A DNA stretch of 10,839 bases from Bremia lactucae. Its lineage: Eukaryota > Oomycota > Peronosporomycetes > Peronosporales > Peronosporaceae. Under the pieces are notes generated by a model that was not told the DNA's origin, ran no database searches, and was given only the letters and a program-made list of their open reading frames with translations. The translations under genes and the position numbers were made by a program. Numbering within the stretch: the first letter of the stretch is position 1; each line of letters opens with the position of its first letter. The stretch covers positions 8,885,643 through 8,896,481 of the forward strand of contig NC_090610.1 of assembly GCF_004359215.1 (NCBI RefSeq), written 5' to 3'. Shown here one piece after another: positions 6,391 to 10,839 of the stretch.

Positions 6391-7284
6391 NNNNNNNNNN
6401 NNNNNNNNNNNNNNNNNNNNNNNNNNNNNNNNNNNNNNNNNNNNNNNNNNNNNNNNNNNNNNNNNNNNNNNNNNNNNNNNNNNNNNNNNNNNNNNNNNNN
6501 NNNNNNNNNNNNNNNNNNNNNNNNNNNNNNNNNNNNNNNNNNNNNNNNNNNNNNNNNNNNNNNNNNNNNNNNNNNNNNNNNNNNNNNNNNNNNNNNNNNN
6601 NNNNNNNNNNNNNNNNNNNNNNNNNNNNNNNNNNNNNNNNNNNNNNNNNNNNNNNNNNNNNNNNNNNNNNNNNNNNNNNNNNNNNNNNNNNNNNNNNNNN
6701 NNNNNNNNNNNNNNNNNNNNNNNNNNNNNNNNNNNNNNNNNNNNNNNNNNNNNNNNNNNNNNNNNNNNNNNNNNNNNNNNNNNNNNNNNNNNNNNNNNNN
6801 NNNNNNNNNNNNNNNNNNNNNNNNNNNNNNNNNNNNNNNNNNNNNNNNNNNNNNNNNNNNNNNNNNNNNNNNNNNNNNNNNNNNNNNNNNNNNNNNNNNN
6901 NNNNNNNNNNNNNNNNNNNNNNNNNNNNNNNNNNNNNNNNNNNNNNNNNNNNNNNNNNNNNNNNNNNNNNNNNNNNNNNNNNNNNNNNNNNNNNNNNNNN
7001 NNNNNNNNNNNNNNNNNNNNNNNNNNNNNNNNNNNNNNNNNNNNNNNNNNNNNNNNNNNNNNNNNNNNNNNNNNNNNNNNNNNNNNNNNNNNNNNNNNNN
7101 NNNNNNNNNNNNNNNNNNNNNNNNNNNNNNNNNNNNNNNNNNNNNNNNNNNNNNNNNNNNNNNNNNNNNNNNNNNNNNNNNNNNNNNNNNNNNNNNNNNN
7201 NNNNNNNNNNNNNNNNNNNNNNNNNNNNNNNNNNNNNNNNNNNNNNNNNNNNNNNNNNNNNNNNNNNNNNNNNNNNNNNNNNNN
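6391..7284. other. Assembly gap of 894 N
   Basis: All bases are N. The left edge is inside the basic ORF of the second retroelement and the right edge is four bases before a direct repeat. It probably failed to assemble because both flanks are repetitive. The true size is unknown. Confidence 0.99.
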
Positions 7285-7288
7285 GCGT

Positions 7289-7684
7289 AACTATCTTTCA
7301 ACGGATCTCTTCCGAGGAACCGTAGTATTTTAGATTTGCAGAAGGGTTGTATTAATTCAATGTAGCAAAAGTTTATATCTCTAAGCTTCTTGGCTGTCTT
7401 TATAATAGTTTGAGAAAAAAGCTGCCTGTAATGTTCATAGCAGGCATTTCGTGCAGATTAGTACATTCATTGCACCCGTCGCGATAGGAAGGGAAAACGG
7501 TGTGGGAAAGGTGGGGATACATAGGTCATATAGGTAGATTTCTGGTTTTGCCTAAACTCAAACCATGTCGATTACATTGCAAGAACATGGCAAGAAATTT
7601 CAATCATAATGTAAACAAAAACGGTAAACACCTTCAGATAAAAGTTCATCGAAAAACAGTCCATTTGACAGTCATTGAATTGGG
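7289..7684 (+). repeat. Direct repeat, copy 1 (~395 bp)
   Basis: It matches 9012-9405 in the same orientation, from AACTATCTTTCAACGGATCT to about TTTGACAGTCATTGAA. Scattered substitutions and small indels separate the copies. No reading frame is conserved between them: the open frame at 7500-7781 here is broken in copy 2. The copy begins only four bases after the N gap. There are no TG/CA ends, so it is not obviously an LTR. It may be the 3' flank of a duplicated gene. Confidence 0.85.
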
Positions 7685-8437
7685 TCAAAGAATGCCGGCC
7701 CCTGCTTCTACGTTAAGAAAGTATTCGTGTAATAGGTTAGCACTGCTATTTCATGACAAATATAGACCAAATCGTATCTAATAACAAAAAAGCTGCTGTG
7801 CTTCATCCTAATTTATCAAGCAAATAAAGACTCAGGGACTGCTTGTAAAGGTCGCGCAAGCATTAGTCTCCGTATTCTTATTTGCGTGAAACTATTACAT
7901 TTACGTTCTTGCAATTTAGAGAGCGCCGATTGAAAGTTGTGGACAACGGAGGTGCAAGAGACAGTAAGCTATTGCATATAAATGAAGGAAAACTCAAGCA
8001 GAAACACCCAGTGTTTTATAGTCAAAGGCAATGTGGCCTTGAACAGATGCATACTTGCGCGGTAAAGAAGTATGCAATCCGTCCTACATACATATAGCTT
8101 TTAAAAAAGATGATAATTATTTATAGCTTTCGTATAAAGCCTTAAATCTCTCCTTTATTGTTCGTCAACACGCAGCTTTTTCCGCGATAAAGTCCCTATC
8201 ACTTCGTCATAAGAACAATGTTAAAGCGTTACGATCTTGAAGCTTACATCAAATGACAAATCTCATTTTGTAGAGCCTTCGTTGCCAAGATGCGCATGGA
8301 TAGGTAAGCAATCTGGCCGGGAAAAATATACCTACCGTATGTGCATCGTGGCGAGATAGCAACGGCATAGTCTGTCTAAATAATATATTTTGGCAGTTTG
8401 CACGTCAAGCTTGTTTATCAAAACGGCAATAGCTTAT
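7685..8437. other. Intergenic between direct repeat copy 1 and the secreted-protein gene
   Basis: AT-rich, with no gene I can support. An open frame at 7882-8097 begins at a TTG codon, has no recognisable content and ends 295 bp before the ORF of the secreted protein. Confidence 0.5.
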
Positions 8438-8453
8438 AATCATTTTTCGATTG
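8438..8453 (+). promoter_or_regulatory. Oomycete-type initiator / flanking promoter element
   Basis: AATCATTTTTCGATTG agrees with the published oomycete core promoter (GCTCATTYYNCAWTTT) through TCATTTTTC and the following ATT. It differs at the first two bases, one middle base and the last base. Transcription would start near 8440, leaving a ~50-nt 5' UTR before ATG 8492. This supports that ATG over upstream in-frame codons. Confidence 0.5.
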
Positions 8454-8491
8454 AAACCATTCTAACCAAGCAACTCGCTAGAACGACTACG

Positions 8492-8899
8492 ATGATGTTT
8501 AATAAGCCAATTATTGCACTATGCATTGCAAGTGTAGCGTTATTTGGGAGTACTGTGGACGCATCGACAGAAGTGGCCGAGGCATTTGCCTTGCGTAATC
8601 CAACAAACGACAATGCAGTATATCGAGACGGGGATGCTGACGGCTACAATGATCGTGACGGTTACGATGACGATGACCGGGATGACAGCAGTGACGATGG
8701 AAATGGAAGGAGATTAACTGGTCGAAGAAGCTATGATAGAAGCAGGTATGTCAGCAGTGAGCGATACAATAATCGATACAGAAGCCGATACGGTGGGGAC
8801 GGGTACTCAAACCGCGATAATCGATACCGTAGCAGCTATCGACGTAGCTACAACAGCTATGACCGCTCTGATCGAAATGATGACAACAGCTACAATTAA
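8492..8899 (+). CDS. Small secreted Asp/Arg/Tyr/Ser-rich protein (candidate effector or surface protein)
   Basis: It encodes 135 aa with no intron. The N-terminus is a clear signal peptide: MMFNKP, a hydrophobic core IIALCIASVALFGS, and a likely cleavage after TVDA (residue 24). The mature part begins STEVAEAFALRNP. It then becomes low-complexity: a strongly acidic block rich in Asp with Gly/Tyr (about 46-70), the basic junction NGRRLTGRR (70-78), and a Tyr/Arg/Ser/Asp-rich tail (79-135) with repeated RY-type motifs (RYNNRYRSRYGG). No Cys remain after cleavage. RRLT and FALR recall RxLR but neither is canonical, so I do not call it an RxLR effector. The second Met (8495) could also serve as start. 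An initiator element lies 39 bp upstream. A 395-bp direct repeat lies 112 bp downstream and also upstream of the gene, suggesting local duplication. Function unknown. Confidence 0.8.
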   Translation: MMFNKPIIALCIASVALFGSTVDASTEVAEAFALRNPTNDNAVYRDGDADGYNDRDGYDDDDRDDSSDDGNGRRLTGRRSYDRSRYVSSERYNNRYRSRYGGDGYSNRDNRYRSSYRRSYNSYDRSDRNDDNSYN

Positions 8900-9011
8900 T
8901 ACATAGCCACCGCGTTGCTGATGCAAAAGGTTCTTGTGATAACTGATCAAGCGACACAGGAGACGACTGGGTCAACATGTCATCTTTGTAGTGATTTCAT
9001 GGTTTCGGCAA

Positions 9012-9405
9012 AACTATCTTTCAACGGATCTCTCCGAGGAACCGTAGTATTTTTGATTTGCAGGAGGGTTGTATTAATTCAATGTAGCAAAAGTTTATAT
9101 CTCTAAAGCTTCTTGGTTGTCTTTATAATAGTTTGAGAAAATAGCTGCCTGTAATGTTCATTGCAGGAATTTCTGCAGATTAGTACAATCATTGCACCCG
9201 TCGCAATAGGAAGGGAAAACGGTGTGGGGAAGGCGGTGATACATAGGATCATTTAGGTAGATTTCTGGTTTTGCCTAAACTCAAACCATGTCTATTACAT
9301 TGCAAGAACACGGCAAGAAATCTCACATAATGCAAACAAAAACGGTAAACACCTTCAGATAAAAGCTCATCGATAAACGGTTTATTTGACAATCATTGAA
9401 GTTGG
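9012..9405 (+). repeat. Direct repeat, copy 2 (~395 bp)
   Basis: Second copy of 7289-7684, same orientation, start to start 1723 bp apart. It begins 112 bp after the stop of the secreted-protein gene, so it probably contains part of its 3' flank. It differs by scattered substitutions and short indels, indicating an old duplication. Confidence 0.85.
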
Positions 9406-9798
9406 TAGCATTGACAATCTTCTACAAAATACACTTTTTCTTGTATTACTTGCTATTCTTCGAATTTGTATTTTAATGGGCTTTGTTCAATAAACCACTT
9501 TTTTACTAATTAAACCATATACACCACACCCGTAGCACACCACACCGCGCCCAAACTCCACCGTTGCACAATAAACGACATCTTACAATCAAATGTGGGC
9601 ACGTCTAGGACCATGCACCGTAACGTTAACATCCACAGCGATAGAATTCTTTATATTATAACTACCTTCCATCGATCAAGCCTATTCTGGATCCGCTTCG
9701 GCCAAAAGTTGGACTAAGCAAAACCGGAATGATGCAGTCAAAGGGTAGTTACCGCTAATTTTAGAATATTAAGGTAGTGATTCCACGATCGCGGCCCG
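9406..9798. other. Intergenic, nothing recognised
   Basis: AT-rich sequence between direct repeat copy 2 and LTR B. It includes a CA-rich patch near 9515-9550. No ORF, RNA gene or repeat is supported. Confidence 0.5.
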
Positions 9799-10256
9799 TG
9801 TAACGGGGTGTATCGTTACATGAAATTAACACTTAAAGGTTGTTAAATAATAAGTTATCTAAAAGGTAGAAAATTTATGAAGGATATTACTTTATATAGT
9901 AATGTTCAGAATTCTTATTCAAAAATAGGTATAGACCATTATATCTATTTATTCCGCAGACTAATCAGCTGTAGAGATAAACAAAAGAGATATATATATA
10001 TAGATAAGATAAGATAAGAATTCAGTTGCATACAACGTATTAGTTATAATTAAGTTAGAGCTAACAGATAGAAAGAAGAGATACGAAGTCACATTATTAC
10101 AGTTTTCAATATACCCTCTTTAAGCTAGTTACCTTAAAGAGAAGTCTTCCTCTGCACGTACTAGTGTACGTGAAATAACGTAAGACACCACTCGCAACTG
10201 AAGCAGTGCGAAGTGGACTTGTACTGAAGCAGTACAAGTCGTAGTGCCTCGTTCCA
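9799..10256 (+). mobile_element. LTR of the same Ty3/gypsy-like family (copy B, 5' LTR)
   Basis: It matches LTR A along its length, from TGTAACGGGGTGTATC to CGTTCCA. A possible primer-binding site and a gag frame on the same strand follow, so this is a 5' LTR. It lacks the three extra bases (ACG) that LTR A has after its opening TG, so its exact first base is uncertain. The hairpin CACGTAC/GTACGTG lies at 10155-10172 and the perfect 10-bp stem with loop GAAGC at 10216-10240. Confidence 0.8.
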
Positions 10257-10258
10257 CC

Positions 10259-10271
10259 TGGCAGCACTTCG
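10259..10271 (+). other. Possible primer-binding site
   Basis: TGGCAGCACTTCG starts two bases after the CA end of LTR B. TGG is the expected complement of a tRNA CCA tail. I did not identify the tRNA; it is not the common initiator-Met type (TGGTAGCAG). Confidence 0.45.
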
Positions 10272-10298
10272 TAGTTTGTCCAAGGACCACATTTTCCA

Positions 10299-10830
10299 CA
10301 TCTAACATGGACATGTTAGATGATAGTGGTTATACGCATCACGTTTCCCATGAAGCTACTCCTTTCTAGAAAGAAGTGCGGTCGAACGAATGAGTTCGAC
10401 CGTATGAAACGATGCAATCTTGGCAATGCTGTCCAATTTGGACAGAGATGCCCTCCATTCAGCCATTGCCAAATTCATACAACATGAACTTGACGAGATG
10501 AAGGAAAAAGTAGCCTTGCTGAATCAGCAAGGCTCTCAACAGGCAGAACTGTTGAGGTTACAACAGGTACAGACCCTTGTACCTGGGATGACGCAAATGC
10601 GTCGTCCCGAAGCTTTAAAGATTGGCATCTCAAAGTATAGAGTCGAAGAGCACTCCCTCTTGAGATGATTTGTCGAATTGGACGATGCCATAAGGGCACG
10701 TCACATCGTCGACGAGCAAATGCAAGTCGCATTCGCTCAATCAAATTCGGCAGGTCGTGCCAAAACTTGAGCATTGGGCCTTAAGTTGCGCGACCCATAC
10801 GTCTTTGGGTCGCTAGAGGCTTTTAAAGCC
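10299..10830 (+). repeat. Dense hairpins through retroelement leader and gag
   Basis: Stems with loops in parentheses: 10299-10322, 11 bp (2); 10379-10402, 9 bp (6; arm CGGTCGAAC); 10429-10445, 8 bp (1); 10513-10533, 10 bp (1; arm GCCTTGCTGA); 10537-10554, 6 bp (6); 10564-10585, 8 bp (6); 10585-10608, 10 bp with one G-T pair (4); 10626-10667, 8 bp closing a 26-nt loop; 10681-10710, 7 bp closing; 10790-10813, 8 bp (8); 10818-10830, 6 bp (1). Most of these lie within coding sequence. Confidence 0.85.
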
Positions 10831-10839
10831 CGTCTCAAA
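10426..10839 (+). pseudogene. Gag of a Ty3/gypsy-like retrotransposon, two in-frame stops, 3' end outside the window
   Basis: ATG 10426 opens MLSNLDRDALHSAIAKFIQH. A short Gln/Leu-rich coiled-coil-like part follows, then RRPEALKIGISKYR, the conserved block typical of oomycete Ty3/gypsy gag (N-terminal part of the retrotransposon gag domain). The frame stops at TGA 10666-10668 and again at TGA 10768-10770. It continues without a shift through FVELDDAIRARHI and LGLKLRDPYVFGSLEAFKAR to the window edge. Both stops stand where this family usually has Trp, so each is explained by one G-to-A change of TGG. A residue also seems to be missing just after SKYR. Gag packages element RNA into virus-like particles in the cytoplasm. 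This copy looks dead unless TGA is read through. Confidence 0.85.

Noticed and set aside
7289..7312. Short resemblance to the start of 5.8S rRNA (TTTCAACGGATCTCT)
   Set aside because: The match is about 15 bases, the rest of 5.8S does not follow, and the same stretch is part of a 395-bp direct repeat. Coincidence.
6276..7325. Long open frames spanning the N gap on both strands
   Set aside because: They are open only because N codons cannot be stops. Only the 30 codons before the gap are real sequence.
7500..7781. 93-codon frame in direct repeat copy 1
   Set aside because: Starts at a non-ATG codon and is not conserved in copy 2.

Overview
The window looks like repeat-rich nuclear DNA of an oomycete (Phytophthora or downy-mildew type). 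Three things support this: compact genes with 57 to 59 nt introns, a gag fragment of the Ty3/gypsy type common in oomycete genomes, and an oomycete-like initiator (TCATTTTTC) just upstream of a gene for a secreted protein. The genus cannot be fixed from the sequence alone.

Layout. 1-1194 is the 3' end of a plus-oriented LTR retrotransposon: an ORF antisense to the element (1-668), a polypurine tract (731-740) and an LTR (741-1194). 1195-2200 is intergenic and includes a GC-rich, probably decayed coding stretch. 2206-2340 is a degenerate 21-bp tandem repeat. 2473-3783 is an intact, intronless homoserine dehydrogenase gene. It converges on 4168-5072 (minus), a three-exon ALKBH6-type dioxygenase gene that can be spliced into 262 codons with clean phase. 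About 5639-6170 is a second LTR, minus-oriented and made almost entirely of hairpins. It is followed by a polypurine tract and the start of another ORF antisense to its element (6300 onward), which runs into an 894-N gap (6391-7284). 7289-7684 and 9012-9405 are two copies of a ~395-bp direct repeat around a gene for a small secreted Asp/Arg/Tyr-rich protein (8492-8899). 9799-10256 is a second LTR of the first family, followed by a possible primer-binding site and a gag pseudogene with two in-frame TGA codons.

The two housekeeping genes form a small conserved-looking island (threonine/methionine biosynthesis and an AlkB-family oxygenase) between mobile elements. They do not share a pathway.

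The most unusual signal is in the retroelements. Perfect or single-bulge hairpins with 7-12 bp stems are packed into their LTRs, leader, gag and antisense ORF, far above chance and apparently absent from the two host genes. In the second LTR many stems repeat one design: 7 to 12 bp, one bulged base, and a 4-5 nt loop. Both element types also carry an ORF antisense to the element right beside the 3' LTR.
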